A stretch of 64,000 nucleotides of DNA, taken from contig NC_088300.1 of the NCBI RefSeq assembly GCF_032854445.1, forward strand, positions 65,694,984-65,758,983, in the 5' to 3' direction. Positions 32,576-46,207 of the stretch are shown piece by piece. Source of the DNA: Liolophura sinensis. Its lineage: Eukaryota > Mollusca > Polyplacophora > Chitonida > Chitonidae. Made by a program: the position numbers and the translations under genes. Every line of letters starts with the position of its first letter. Position 1 is the first letter of the stretch. The notes below the pieces were generated by a model. That model saw only the letters and a program-made list of their open reading frames with translations, had not been told where the DNA came from and made no database searches.

Positions 32576-33224
32576 TCGTCTCTAGATGACTTGAACTCGT
32601 GGCCATGTTGGATATCTTACAGCAGATGGTATCTTAGTGAGTACATTTCTCCAAGATCATGAAATTCCTTCTAAAGAGAAAAAAAACATGGCGGCGAGTG
32701 CAAGTTATCTTCACAGGCGGAGGGACGGAGGTCATGCTGATATATTCTCTTCCGCATATTGTGCCCCTGGGATGAAATTACAGAAAAAAAGAAAGAAAAA
32801 TAATATAATTAAAGACGTACAAGTATAGAGAGTAAGGCCAGAGAAGCATGGCATTCAAAGTACTTTTAAGGGCGTGTTCGTTTCGTGAAGGAAGAGTCAT
32901 CTGATAAATCGCACATTGCATGTTGAATCTCGATTAGATAAATATGAAACATATTAAATGGAGAAAAATTTGCTCCCAGCAAGCAGTGACAATATTGCTG
33001 ATCTCATCACAACAGGCAACTTAATCATATTAACGTTCCTCCCTGGAAAAGAAATTCAATACAATCTAAGTAAAGGCGTACAACATAGAGAGTAAAACCA
33101 GGTCAGCAACGACAGTATGATAGCTGGCAAATAACCCGTGAAATACAGCCTCTTGCCTATGTACCTCAGTCAGGTGTTTATGTAAATGCATAAACAGTAG
33201 CAATTTACACGCCTCCTAACACCA

Positions 33225-33312
33225 CGGCTTAAGCAGAATTAGGTAAAGAAATGCAGCGATGTTAATTGCAATTTATTGGACGTCACTGGTCTAGAATTAC
33301 TCAAAATCCTGT
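33225..33312 (+). repeat. Dispersed repeat E, plus copy (longest)
   Basis: CACGGCTTAAGCAGAATTAGG, AAATGCAGCGATGTTAATTG, CAATTTATTGGACGTCACTG and CTAGAATTACTCAAAATCC. It matches 25440-25500 on the same strand and 22188-22250 inverted. Confidence 0.75.
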
Positions 33313-34379
33313 GTTGTCATCACACACATGCACATTAAAACACTAAAAGAATGCAAAGGGACCAGGCCTCGGGGATGCTTAATGCACCAGCAGAATTCTG
33401 TTTTCTGCAGAAAGGCCTGCCTCACTTAGGCAGCATGTCAGGATTAACAAAGCGTGACTTTGCCTTTTATTTTGATATTTTGATTGGCGGAAAGTATACA
33501 ACAAACCTTAGTCCTGTGCAACAGACAATGTCTATATCAAATGTACACCAATATGTATCAAACCCCAAAGTCTGCCCATCCTGACACATTAAACATATGT
33601 CTTATTGTGTCAGACGTACAAAGTATGTTATTTTCGAATTTTCAATGATATGTCAATTTTAGTTGCTTTACTAGGCGTCTGTTTCCTGTTAGTTCTGATT
33701 TTGAATGTTGCTATTCCCATGTATAAAAACAAATATTTCCTGGTTCTTACATGTTCTGGCTACTATATGAATGAAATACTGCCATGCAATGCAGCGTTAA
33801 ACAATGGTTATTCATCAGTCTATACGCACAGGTCTATGCTGACGACCTTATCCCATATGCCTGTGGGGCGGATTTAAAAAAAAATGACATACTACGCCCT
33901 TCCTTTTATTAATGGCTTTCATACAAGACCAGCAGAGCGTGTATTTCCCCACTGACTTAAACCTTTTGATTGGTTGAAAATTGTGCGACAGATCATATCA
34001 GTATCAGATTTACAGCAATAAGTATCAAACCTCTAGATCTGTAATATGTTTGTCTCAGCCTGCTTAAGTCCATACATTAAGATCTTCCCTTAAAACACAA
34101 TAGCATTAAATGAATTACCGGATGCCAAAATTTTCCGTCCGTATATTCTAATATGAAAATAATCGCCTAATTGGCTTATTCAATGGATACACTGTTTAGC
34201 CGTTGCTTCACGCGTTTACAGTTTATTTGCAGCATAACACCTGTACTTTCATCATGAATAAATCACATATATTAAAAACCCGGAGTGTTACATACAACTT
34301 TAATAATGTCCAACATTTTGCCAGTGGTGAAGGAGACAAAGCATGCACAATGTTAGGTTAACGCTTTTTAAAGTGCTTA

Positions 34380-34530
34380 GAAAATGCTGCAATTCAACAA
34401 TATATCCACTTCCCAAAACAACGTTCAATACAAACCACCATGGAACTAAGAAATTGTATAAAGTAGGAAATAAGGTAGGAAGGAGTCAGGTAAAAAGAAG
34501 CAGGCAGCAGTTTTCAATGAAGGTGGCAAT
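34380..34530 (+). repeat. Unnamed dispersed repeat D, plus copy
   Basis: CCACTTCCCAAAACAACGTTC, ACAAACCACCATGGAACTAAG, AATTGTATAAAGTAGGAAATAAG and CAGCAGTTTTCAATG form the reverse complement of the 30940 and 31890 copies. Confidence 0.65.
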
Positions 34531-34799
34531 TTGTTATGAGTTGTTATTAATATAAAAAAAATATGTATTTTAGTTGCGCTTTGATTGCGACTCCAACACA
34601 TGTAGAGTTAAGCGCAATTAGGCACAACTGCGAAACAGCACGTTCAGGACATAATATTGTTTTCGTATTAATAACCACTATAGTTGCATCTACTGAAATA
34701 ATCCCACAACACAAGAAAATGATACTGGTCCTAGGTTCATTCCAGAATCGAGTCACGCTGATTTTTAAGTGGAATGAGTAATAAAACAGGTCGACACGG

Positions 34800-34972
34800 T
34801 GTAATTATAATGTGACTGAGTAGGGAGTTGTGCCTGGAATCTTCGGCATTGCGATCCAGTAAGACAGCAACATAACTATGTCGGCAATGGGCCAAGTCTG
34901 CTCCATGGGAACGCCTTCGTGATATGACCCAAATAATGTAGAAAACGACGTTAAATCATAAACAAACAAGAC
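34800..34972 (+). repeat. Degenerate SINE-like tail
   Basis: Ends GTGATATGACCCAAATAATG, then GAAAACGACGTTAAATCATAAACAAACAAG. The CGTTAAATCATAAACAAAC ending is typical of molluscan SINE tails. No clear tRNA head is left. Confidence 0.4.
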
Positions 34973-36597
34973 ATAAGAATTGCTACATTGTGAAATGTGT
35001 ACACGACGTATGTATACAGGACCTTTCGGTGCACTGCTGTATATCCACGTTGGGAGTCAGAATTGCATGACACTGTGTGCTTCTTGTCGTAAAGGAGGCA
35101 TGACAGGAAATCTTTGTCGTCTTCGTACAGACACAAGTATATGTATAGGCATACGAGGTAGCTTCAAATGGCAGTCGTTAAATCATCGATCTCAAAGAGA
35201 CGGACCTGATTCCACTGCTTCCTAGATAGCTGACTTTGCTACTCCATAGACAGTAAATATGCACATTTCCTTCCAGTCAGTTTCCTAGTAACGTAGAGGG
35301 GACAGTCATGTCCAGTGAAAGCAAACAGGAAAGACTGTGTATCGGTATCGCTATTTTTTTAAAAATCGGTATCGACAAGTCATTTAGCGACATCGATAAA
35401 TGAATTACCGATATCAATAAATCCATGCCAATTATACCTCGCAATTAAGTCAACAGAAAGAAATTTTATCCTTGAACTATACAAACTTTACTTGCATATA
35501 GATGACATGTAGGCTCTATGTGGGGTCGAAGATTCGTAGGCCTATCCATGTGACTTTTTGTGACATGAATAAAATACGATATGATTTATTACTGAGCTTA
35601 AAGCCGAAATAATTTAAATTAAACTATTTAATAACGGGAAATAAATATACCCGCAAAGTGAAGCAATAACCGGTCTCAATTTCAGTGAAGGAAGTGTCTC
35701 AGTAGAGGACGCCAGTTTTCTTAATCATGTAATGAATCATCTTTACCTTACATTACACAGCGTTTGTATGTGTGGGAAATATTATAATCGCAATTGCAGT
35801 GTATGTACGCATGCAATTATTGCATTTTTGTCTCATAACAAGCATGCATTGAAAAGAAATAAAGTCACCAAGTGCACCACTCCCTTCATGTGTTTTCACA
35901 GAGGTTGCAAAACATGTAAACATGTAAACAAAACTAAGATAAAGTGTATGAAGATGTATAAACAAAGGGGGAATACTCCGACTGCCAAAATCTACAGAAA
36001 ACTTTTTCCTACAATTTAAAGTCTTTACAAGTGTGCTGCCTTGGTGCCTTGTGTAATTTGTAACAGTTATGTCCACGTAATGGTAATGGTTTACTCATGA
36101 AATCACATATAACAGCCAACCGTAGGTTATACCACTGTGTATGATTTGCGCCACGGCACGGCGATTAAATTAAAGGCCAAGTCTAAATTAAAGCTCAGTT
36201 AAGTGTGACCAGGCCCTTGGGTCAGGAAGTAATGTCAGACTTAAGTCAAAGTTTCAAATCAGTTAGAATATACATTTCTTACGTAACAAGGTCCAAACAC
36301 TGCATGACATTGTAAATTCTGGATAAGTTATTGTAAAGCAAATTTCAGCTAAAATAATGGAAAGGAACATATTAATGATTTTAATGATTGAAATTTTGCC
36401 TAGAGGTACACGCGTACTATGCCGATATACATTTGTTGAAATGGGCGAGAATTTGATACTCTAGCTATTTTCATGAATTGTCATAGGATGAACATATGTG
36501 TATTTAACTGACAACACGATGAGACCTGTCATGCAGAGGGAAAATGACATCCAACTAAGCAAATCACCTGAACATAAAAATATGATAAGGACTCCAG

Positions 36598-36690
36598 CAT
36601 ATTAATTGGTATTTAACACCGTATACTCAAGAATATTTCACTAGTACGACGGCGGTCAGTATCAAGCCTGGGCGGAGGAACCAGAGGCTC
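36598..36690 (-). repeat. SINE family A, 3' half, minus strand
   Basis: TTGGTATTTAACACCGTATACTCAAGAATATTTCACTAGTACGACGGCGGTCAGTATCA corresponds to the inverted family end. The rest is truncated. Confidence 0.7.
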
Positions 36691-37169
36691 TAGACATACC
36701 CCTTATACATACTTAAACACAGATATATCTGGCTTACACACCCACAGTGCTGTACAGTGTAAAGTAATGTAGCTTGACCACAAACGTAAATGTATACACA
36801 CTAATCGAAATTTATAAATACATGGCAATTCAGTGCTGTCATGTACTTAGTTATAGGGTCTAAATCTGTCGAACAAACACATTTACTGACTAACAAATAA
36901 GGACAATTGATACAAATAAGGACAGTATGTCTTAGCAATTAATTAAGAAAGGGCACAACAGAGTGATTGCGTGATGTGCCCACTTTAAAATGCGTGATAA
37001 AATGTACTGTATATGTTAATTTGCATCGAATGATAAGAATCATTCATGGCATACTACGCAGATATGTTGTCGAATGTTTCCGGTACCATGGTGGCATATC
37101 CCTTTAATGCATGGTGTTGATCAGTACAGGCGATAGAGGAATAAACAGTCAAATGAAAACTGTGTTACC

Positions 37170-37335
37170 GGCTGACCAATGAGATTGACGGTTACAATCC
37201 AGTTCCAGAGCATCTGTCAAGAGCCTGCCTGACGAAGGTCGATGGTTTATTTCTGTTTCTTCCACTCGTAAACCTGACAGCTTAAGCACTATGGGCAAAA
37301 GATCTGGAGTACGCTGCGTAAACACGAATCTGATG
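37170..37335 (+). repeat. SINE family C-like fragment
   Basis: CCACTCGTAAACCTGACAGC, AAAGATCTGGAGTACGCTGC and GTAAACACG resemble the 3' part of family C (CCATAAACCTGAC ... ATTAAACAC). Assignment is tentative. Confidence 0.35.
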
Positions 37336-40300
37336 ACAATCAAAACTCGTGTTGTCTTGATTTTGATGCACTTAAAACTCAGCAATTCGTTTTGATGATA
37401 ATTATACCTGAAATTAAATGTCTTTCATGGCTATGGTCGCTGGTATCCTAGTGATGGAAAGAAGGAACCTATTCCAATGCTGCTCAATGTAAAACAACGA
37501 ATTCTAACCTTCTACGTTAAAGGCAGTTGAATAAGGCATTTAAATTATCTGAACAATGAATATGTAGGAGCGATTGAACAATGGAGCCAATCAAAATAGG
37601 CTGTAGCCTGTTTCTCATGGGGTGGTCAATTAAAAACCCCAACGGTTCAGGTAAAATATCAGAGAAGTAGTTATCTTTTCATCATGCCACTTTACCACAC
37701 CACACACCTTCCTAGTGAAAATAAAGCCACATTTACTTAGAAAATCTTACAAGTACAGAATGATAACACTTATAAAATGCAATGTTGAATAGGATCATGG
37801 TCGCCGTTTTATTCATCGAATAACATAGTATATATGGAGGAAATTTCGTGGCCGTTCACCAACATAATCATAACAAAGGTCGTTTAAGATCAATTCATCG
37901 TTGATTCCCATGATCCCATGAATACTTAAACACATAAATTGGAAATAAAATGTATAGTGCTGTGAACAGTAGGGTCTTCTGGGATAATTATATCTAGTCT
38001 ACTTTACATTATGAAAGGCAATGATCCCGAAAGAACACCATTTGCTTGTGCCGTGGGTTAATTAAAAATTCTCTCATTTATCACGCTGTGTAACCAATCA
38101 CATTCAACAACATCTATAACCAATTTTCTGTCAAACATAACACACATAAACAGCAATATATAATTAACTGACAATTAAACTGTTGTATACCTTTGCACCC
38201 TGGATGGTAAACTCATTGGTTGACAAGTTAAAATGATTTAAAAAACGCAGTGTACGTCAGCCTTTGTGGTCTTCTACAGCGAAACTTGGAAGGCAATAAC
38301 TCATCTCATCTAGTGCATACAACTAAATCCTATTTCTAAACATTTTCCCATCCCAATTTTAACTCTACTTAACCATTTGGCAGATTTCTTCCACGTTAAA
38401 ATTCAACAAGTGAAATCCTTCGATGGTTGAATGATATCACCTTATAACTTTTATTCTATTTTTTTTTCAGCAAAAAGAACTCATTTCTTTGCCTCATGCT
38501 TATGGACAGAATAATAAATACATCCTCAGCACTGTTTCACAAAACTGTTGTACATTAATTTGGCTGTAATTACTGCCTCACCACGGTAGTTACATTTAAA
38601 CTTTGTGAAACACTGACCCACTTTCCACATTTTGCAAAATTTACGAAGCTGATGCTACATGTACAATCCACAGAAATTGAAACAAGGCATCTTCAAAATT
38701 TGTTTAAATGTTAAAATATGGAGATATAATATATATAAAACAATTAAAAACCACTGAAACACAAAGTTGGCAGACTTGAGCAAAAAATTAGCAGAGTAGA
38801 ATTGACAAAAGATAAATTATTTTCAAATCAATAAAAAAAAAAAAGCTTTGATATTTTCTGTGAAAGGATGGAATGACAAATTAAACTTCTTGGTCAATGA
38901 AAAAGGCAAAGTAATAATGCAGATTATGCAAATTACAAGGATTTTGAGAGGAAATAAATCCATACAACAAAGAAAGGTTTTATACACTGAATATAAATCC
39001 TTTGTAATCTTATGTCGATGATTAAACATTAACTAAATAAATGAAATTAAACGCATTTCCTTATTTATTAATATTTCAGAGATGACCATGAATTAACCAA
39101 TCAGTGGTGACCATTTTCAAAAACATTATTTTATGAAATGTTGTTTTTAAATCATCTTTAATTAAACTTACACACAATCAAGTTTAGGTATACAAAATTA
39201 TTTACACATTTCATGATTAAATATAGTCAAAATAACTGTCAGTGCGATGGCTATGTAGATATTTAAAAGTGTAAAAAATCTGTGGGCAGCATTGGTCACG
39301 GAAGTGAGCAAAAGAAAAGCAGCAAATTTGGTAGGTGTATACATCATTAAATAACCTCATTACATTTACAGAACAACGTCACCGATGTGATACCTTGTAG
39401 GTTATAGATGTCACAAGTGCTGGTATAACAAGCACAATCTCAATAAAAAAGCCTTGTTGATTACCAAGTAACTACATGAAAACTTGGTGAAGTCAATACT
39501 AAAATGCATCAAATACAAACTGTTTTATAAATACATGAATCTGATCAGAAGCCATGGTTCTGGCTAATTCATAAAATCAGAGTTAGCTGACCAAGTAACA
39601 CCATAAAATAATCATATTTAGTACATACAATATCATACAATTATAAAATTTAGTATCCATAAAGGCAGCCAAACCTACTGCTGGTGTTCGTAATAATAAC
39701 TTTGAATAACAAACCATTACATACATGTATATAAACTAAATATGAACACTTTGATTTCAAAGACATTGGGTAACTGGCTGGTATCAGAGATCATAGACTA
39801 TGACATTTACCACACATATAAAAACTAAATTGTCACCTATTTACAATTCCTGTTGAAAAATTAAATTATTTGCATTTCCATGACTCAGACTTTAAAGTTT
39901 ATACATCATGCAGAGAAGTAAGGATCAGTAGGGGAGTAATATTGTAACTCTATTGACCAACATATTTAATGCGTATTAACACAAACCAACATTCAGATAC
40001 AGTATTAAAATATACTTGAATATAAAATATGGCATCAAGTCAAATGGAAGAAATAAAGGTATACAAATATTAGGGATGCTGGGAAGGCACTATTCAGGTA
40101 TTCATAGAAGAGAGAACAAGATTAAGTTGAAGTCATATGAGGTGATACAAGTGGGCATTTTACATATCCTGCCATTGACAGTTAATAATACTGGGGCTAC
40201 TTCATGTCACTGATGAAGTGGTAAATGTGCAATACTTAACTACAGGGTGGGACAGATTTTTGGAATGTTAACATGGTTAAACAGGAAATACTGCAGTAAT

Positions 40301-40698
40301 TTTCAGAATACAAAGCTCAGGGAACAGTAAGCTTCAATATCAGTGGTAATGTCAAGCATTGTACTTCCAGAATACTGACTATCAAAGGAAGAAAACAAAA
40401 AAAACCCAAATCCTCCACTACTGCCCGTTTTGCCAAGCAACAAGTGACATAACTAAGGTGGCATATAAAAGTGTTAGACAAGGTGTCTAAGCCTTAAGAC
40501 AAGGTGTTTTGAGCCATTTTGTTTGAACAAGGTATCCAGGTTTCACTTCTAAGTATTCCTCACATATTAAAAGTGCTGTAAACAGAAGTCCAAATAGCAC
40601 TAATTTTGGACGGGTGGACAGGTACCTGCCAAACCATTTCCTGGAAGTGATGACACGCACTTGTTGCCATTTGTAAAATTTTATAGGCCAGCAGGAAT

Positions 40699-40855
40699 TT
40701 TATTTATTTATTTATTTGATTGGAGTTTTACGTCCTAATCAAGAATATTCAATTATATGACGGCAACCAGCATTAAGGTGGGAGGAAACCGGTGAAAACC
40801 CATGACCATCCGCAGGTTGCTGGCAGAACTTCCCGCGTGTGACCGGAGCAGACCA
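40699..40855 (-). repeat. SINE family A, minus strand
   Basis: TTTATTTATTTATTTGATTGG, AGTTTTACGTCCTAATCAAG, CGGCAACCAGCATTAAGGTGG, ACCCATGACCATCCGCAGGT and TGCTGGCAGAACTTCCCGCG. The tRNA-like head is absent. Confidence 0.88.
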
Positions 40856-41706
40856 GCAAGAAAGTCATCCTGTCAATAACATGTGGCTGAAAAGTATTGG
40901 CCCTATGCTTTACAAGATCATTTATTACCCATGGTTCATTGTAAAATATCCTCAAGAAAATAACCATTATGGACTAGTAGAATACTTCAAATATAAAAGC
41001 TATTCTGAATAAATAAACATATTCACTTTCGAGCTGATCAAGAAACTAAGCACAAATATGACCCACTGCATTAGAATAATTATAGTGTAATGCCTGTTAT
41101 GTTATTATGCTAAGTGCTTGAAAAGTAATATTTTTCTTAAAATCATACAACCTTTTACATAATGTTTCAAGTGAAATAAAATGGATCTCCTTAAAACAAC
41201 CTTCTGCTGATTACGCTATAGCCATACTTATGAGACAAATGTCAGCAGCAGTACTTTCACATCAACAGCTAGTCCACCAGAGGTTGACCAACAATATATT
41301 AGTACATGGCAGAAATCTGGCAAAACAGTCACATATTTACATGCCTGTTTTTTTTTGTTTTTTTTTTAAAGTTTTGTACATGGCTCAGAGTTTCCTCCCT
41401 TACATTTAATGTAACTCCTCAATATTTTGGCACGTTAAAGCAGTGCATAACTGACCATATACAGCGCAACATGTTCTTGTGCCAACACTCATTATGTCAA
41501 AAAAAGAAGAAAGTAACTATACTTTTAAAAATGACACCACCAAGATAAACAAATGCATTCATTGTATCCAACCGTTTCTGAATACATTTCAAGTGGTCAA
41601 ATGAATGAATACTTAATACCACGTCCTCAACATTCAGCCATGTTGTTGTGACCAAAAAGGTTGTAGCATTACATATACATGTTGGGTAAGTCCTTGTGGC
41701 CGGTAC

Positions 41707-44700
41707 TTAGATCTGCAGGACAAGGCCTGCAGAAGAGATGTTATCCCCACCCCCTGCTGTCTGCAGCACCTTAGTGCACACTAGCACTGGGGCAACACAC
41801 AACTCATAGTCCTCCTCTGTCCAACAGGACACAGGACGAGTGTTCTGGAAGGGTATCCTCTGTGCCTGGCTGGTGTTAGTAGTGGAGAACGAATCATCCA
41901 TCAGGAGGCGTGCCCGCATTGTGTCCACTTTATCTGTCCCGCAGATATACCTGTGAGCTGTCAGAGAGGCCTTGGCTGCTGCAGACATGGTGTTCTTCCA
42001 TATCGAATTCTTCTCAGTGAGAATGGCTTGAAACGCCAGCGTATGGACATGCAAACGTGTCAGTGTGCGCTTCCCATCACGATGGTCACTGTTACGCAGA
42101 GTTCTGTAGATGACCCTGACCTTGTCCAGGATCGTGGCCACCCTAGGATTAGAGTCTGACACATGGGTCACATTGCCGTGGGTTAAGATGCTTACCAAGT
42201 TAGGTAACTCTTGCTCATTCATTCCTAGTGAGTCTGCGTAAGGGAGGACATTTTGGACCAGTTGTTGTGTAGTGGTAAGGTCACTGAAAGATGCCATCTC
42301 AAAGTGAATTTTCGTGCTTAGGGGCATTTTCTGCAAAAGGATTTTCAGGTCTGTGAACTTTTGCTCTCGAACACCTACAGAAGAGGAAGAAAGAATAATT
42401 AATAAATACCAAACCAAAAAATTCTACACTACTAGTCAAAATTTATGAAGGCAGGAGTTTTATGTTTTGACAGATATTCACTCACCAATACAGTATAAGC
42501 ATACTTACATGTCAAATACACTTGGGACAAGTACATGTATGAAAGTATGATGTTACAAAGAAAAAAGGAAATTTATTTCTTTATTTCACCAATGTCAAGA
42601 ATATTTCACTTATATGACGGCAGCCAGCATTATGGTGGAAAGAAAACAACAACAAAAAAAAAAATTAGCAAGGATATCTCAACTTTGATAATCAGAGTTT
42701 AAGAATGTATACCAATTCATAATTAAGAAATCACTATTTAATGTCAATATTATGTTGATTCTCACCTGGTGGGAATGGGAATTTATCCATCATCTGAAGA
42801 CCTCCCAAAACAAACAAGGAGGGTTTAAACAACACCACTTCCTTCTGGAACTCTTCCATAGATTCTAAAATTGGGCTGCTCACATCACTATGTAAAATAA
42901 GCCTGGCGAGAAGGAAAAAATGCATCCAGATTATTCTCAAACAGGAAAATAACAGTACATAAATCTGCTACCCATACATATTTATATGTCAGATGATGAA
43001 AATACAAGACATAGACATCATGGCTTGTACATACCTGTCTGATAGAAGGTACTATTCAAATTAAATGGGTCACTCTGGACTTATTACAATAAGAACTTAA
43101 AGAGACTTGGAGGTATGCTCTAAATGTATGCTTTCTATTTTCCCATAATATAAAGCAAGCCAAACCATAACTGACATTTGGTTATTTATTTATTCATTTG
43201 ATTTGTGTTTTACGACACAGTCAAGACTATTTAGAGGGCCAATATTATGGTCAGTGGGAGAAACACCTGCTTTAATATCACATAAGTTTTCAACACAACA
43301 ACATTATCACTTATCACTACAGCACTTTAATTATATATACATTTTTTCTTTTTTCTTTTTAAATGATTATGTATGTATGTAGGCTTGCACTTAACCATGT
43401 TACAGTCATAGGACAACGATTTTTAATATGAGCAAACATCCTTCATGTAATCTAATTAAACGTAAGGATCCAGATTGTGAATATGTAACAGTATGTTGAT
43501 TATGACATAACCACATCTAGTATTCAGATAATATATATATTTTACATGTTTCATGCCATAATCAAAAATACCCCAATCACTTGATGGCAGTCACTTAAAA
43601 CAGTGTTAAAACCGGGCAGAAACTGAAAAAACAAACCCTTTATAGGTACCTGATAATTTTCTTGACCTACAGCTGCAACTGAAAGTGACAGCTGGATTCA
43701 AATATAATCCAATACTCATTGTCAAATGATGGTCACAACAGCCTGGGTCTTATTAAATCAATATCTTGCAACATATGCTAGCTATGTCAGAATATTATGA
43801 AGAAATTCACTAGGGGAGATAAGTGAAGCTGGACTGAACATATTTTCTTTGTTCACTGATGAACCCTACAGAGATTTTATAGAATTTTGAACAGTTCTGT
43901 TTATGGCATCATATTGTCTACTATTAACAACGATTTTTGTAAACAAGAGAAGTAACTGTTTATAAGAATATCTAAGCAATTAGAAAAGGTAAAAGTTTCC
44001 TGATGATGATTTATGACACTGAATGAAAGCTTTGCTGTGCAGTTTTGCTAGACAAACCTGTTAGCTCTTGGAGATCTGTATTTCCCCCAGTATTCCCCCA
44101 GGGAGTACTCCAAAATCAGATGGACGTCATCATCTGTCAACCTTCTCCCAACAACTGTAAACAACAATGTTGATGTTAACAAACAATATAACAATAATAT
44201 GAAAATAACAAATAATATAAGCTTACCTATTTTGGAAGAGGGGTGGAAACAAACATAATGACCACAGCCTTTTTTTTACTGATGTACTCGGATTCCAGAA
44301 AGAAGTTGCGCAGACCATTCGCTCATGTTGCATACAGTAGAACTATCAAATCTGATTTGTTGCTTTGCTGATGTCAATTGTTATACACACACATACCTCT
44401 CAGCCCTTTGTGCTTGAACTGGTCTAACGTCTTCTGGGTAAAACAAGCACCTACAAGTACATCCAGGCCTTCCTTAGCCAGTCGCTTGCCCATCATCAAT
44501 GCGGCTCCACCCAGGCCTGGTCGCTTTTTGGGCAGGCTATAGGCTGCCTTGACAATGTCATGAAATAATGTGACATTGTAAACATATCTCCTGAATGCAG
44601 AAATAAAGATATGTCAATAGTGTACTTGTAAATATTTTCCCATTTTCTTACAATACATGAATGACTAACTATGCCCGTAAATCATTACACATGTATCCAT

Positions 44701-46207
44701 GTACATATGCACACCATGATTTCAGGTCAAATGACTTTTGTGTAATGATGCATGTAAACTTGTGATTTATAATTATTTCACTGAATGGGTGGCTTATATT
44801 TACAGAGTACACATACATGGTGCATCATACATTACATTTCAAGTTGTTGGAGTGCCGTATTTGACAATATATGGCGATACATTAGATGTGTGAAAAGTTT
44901 GTTGATTTCCCTATAATTAAGCTCCATACAGCAGACCTACTTTCACCTTGCTGTCTGCCACTTTGCAGTCTTGAACAAATAAATCTGAGACCTCATACCT
45001 CCAGACATTCTCCATTTTACTTTCATTTAAATCTTTACTCGCTCTGACAATGCTGTAAAAATACTGCCTCAACAACCTTGAAATTAGTACACTTCTTTAC
45101 GGCGAAGTCCAAAAATGCTCTTTGCTGAAATACATAACTTGTTGCTCAACATGTAGTTACAGAATATAACTCTCTGTATTGAGCAACACAAATTGTTGAG
45201 AGAGTTATGGGGAATAACTGCTTCTGATGTTATTGTCCCAATAATCAACTAATCTGTTCTGGGCCTTGCTCAATAAATAAATAAAATGAATACATTTTCA
45301 GACACCACTGTGGACACCCATCTCGTTCTGACAGTCGTACATACAAATCACGTGATCTATGTAAGTGCAGAAAAAAAATAAGGTCTTTCAAGGGAGATAA
45401 CACCTTGGCAATCATTACAGTAACACTAGGCAAGTCTAGTTGTTCAATTGGCTAGTTCACTCCCCGTCGTCAGATGGCACTAATCGCTTTAGTCTCGTTC
45501 CTTTTCTCAAGCGATCAAACCGGCAACAGACGGCTTATGCCTGCAATGGGTGTATTGTCTGAAAATTCATTTATTTTGTGAATTTGTGTGAGTCATGAAT
45601 TGTTTTTGGTTTGGCAAGACTCTGATCAGGTTAGGTGATTATGGGGACCACTCCATTTACATCAATTTACGCTAGGAAACAGTGAACGCATTGGTGAGAG
45701 GGATATTACGCTGCGATTTGACAATATAAAGCGACATTGTGGATGTGTGATCAATGGGTGATTTTTCTAGACCTAAGTAACTTCCCAACATCAAGTTGTC
45801 GGTCTCGCCTGACTTTGCAGTCTTGACTAAATAAATGTATATTTGAGAGGGTGTATGGTTTCTTACTCTGCAGCTGCACCGTGTTGAAAGAAGTACGCAA
45901 ATAGTTTTTCGATTTCTTCTTTTGTTCCCACTTCTTCAAAATGTTCTGTGGTTTCCGGTGGTTTTGCGCCAATTTTATTTAACAGCTCGACAGCATTAAC
46001 GAACAAATCAACATCTCCGCCGAATCCTAAAGCCACTCTCAAGTCGGACGACCGCACTTTATTTTCTGCTCGCCTCAATCCAGACAGTACTTGGTCCAGT
46101 CGCTCTTGCAGCAATTCATCTGATCTCCGTTTGTAAAGAACGGCAACAATAATGACAACAAGCGAAACTAAACTGCCAGTTTTAACGAAAGAGCCAAACG
46201 AGGACAT
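41707..46207 (-). CDS. ADPGK: ADP-dependent glucokinase
   Basis: ADPGK phosphorylates glucose using ADP rather than ATP; the animal enzyme is ER-associated. Five coding exons, in minus order: 46207-45867, 44590-44397, 44154-44058, 42902-42766 and 42374-41707 (TAA at 41709-41707). All splice sites are GT/AG with agreeing phases, giving 478 residues (human 497). Residues ~11-25 form a hydrophobic signal anchor (SLVSLVVIIVAVLY). ALGFGGDVDLFV and GLGGAALMMGKR are the ribokinase-fold sugar-site segments; HLILEYSLGEYWG and LFVLGGLQMMD follow family order. KIHFEMAS supplies the His-x-Glu (H280, E282), NEQE is at 309-312, and the catalytic GGGD loop has D467. The GGNAA motif usual at the sugar site reads GGAA here, one residue shorter. 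No frameshift. Start chosen as the first ATG, before the membrane anchor. Confidence 0.95.
42565..42645 (-). repeat. SINE family A fragment, minus strand (ADPGK intron)
   Basis: AATGTCAAGAATATTTCACTTATATGACGGCAGCCAGCATTATGGTGG is the inverted family 3' half, with the tail eroded. Confidence 0.75.
43180..43262 (-). repeat. SINE family A fragment, minus strand (ADPGK intron)
   Basis: TTATTTATTTATTCATTTGATTTGTGTTTTACG, then CAGTCAAGACTATTTAG and a remnant AATATTATGG. The head and body are lost. Confidence 0.75.
44591..45866 (-). other. ADPGK intron 1
   Basis: The interval between coding exons 1 and 2 contains no recognised coding exon. It is AT-rich, with no intact SINE seen. The donor AGAGTAAG and acceptor ATTCAG are clear. 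Confidence 0.6.

Larger units (their letters stand above)
28300..41700. other. Long gene-poor interval between the secreted gene and ADPGK
   Basis: No exon with a recognisable domain was found on either strand. Recognised contents are SINE fragments (30080-30165, 30500-30550, 31219-31470, 32325-32575, 36598-36690, 37170-37335, 40699-40855), a fold-back MITE (31593-31851), repeat D copies and repeat E (33225-33312). ORFs at 29238-29453 and 33351-33584 have no domain. 37.4-40.6 kb is plain AT-rich sequence. Confidence 0.5.

Noticed and set aside
33351-33877. Two adjacent ORFs resembling a small gene
   Set aside because: No recognised domain, poor start context, and the surroundings contain dispersed repeats and a diverged internal duplication.
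35732-36019. 95-codon ORF with several cysteines
   Set aside because: No known cysteine spacing, no signal peptide and no splice-linked neighbour; antisense is equally open, as expected by chance.
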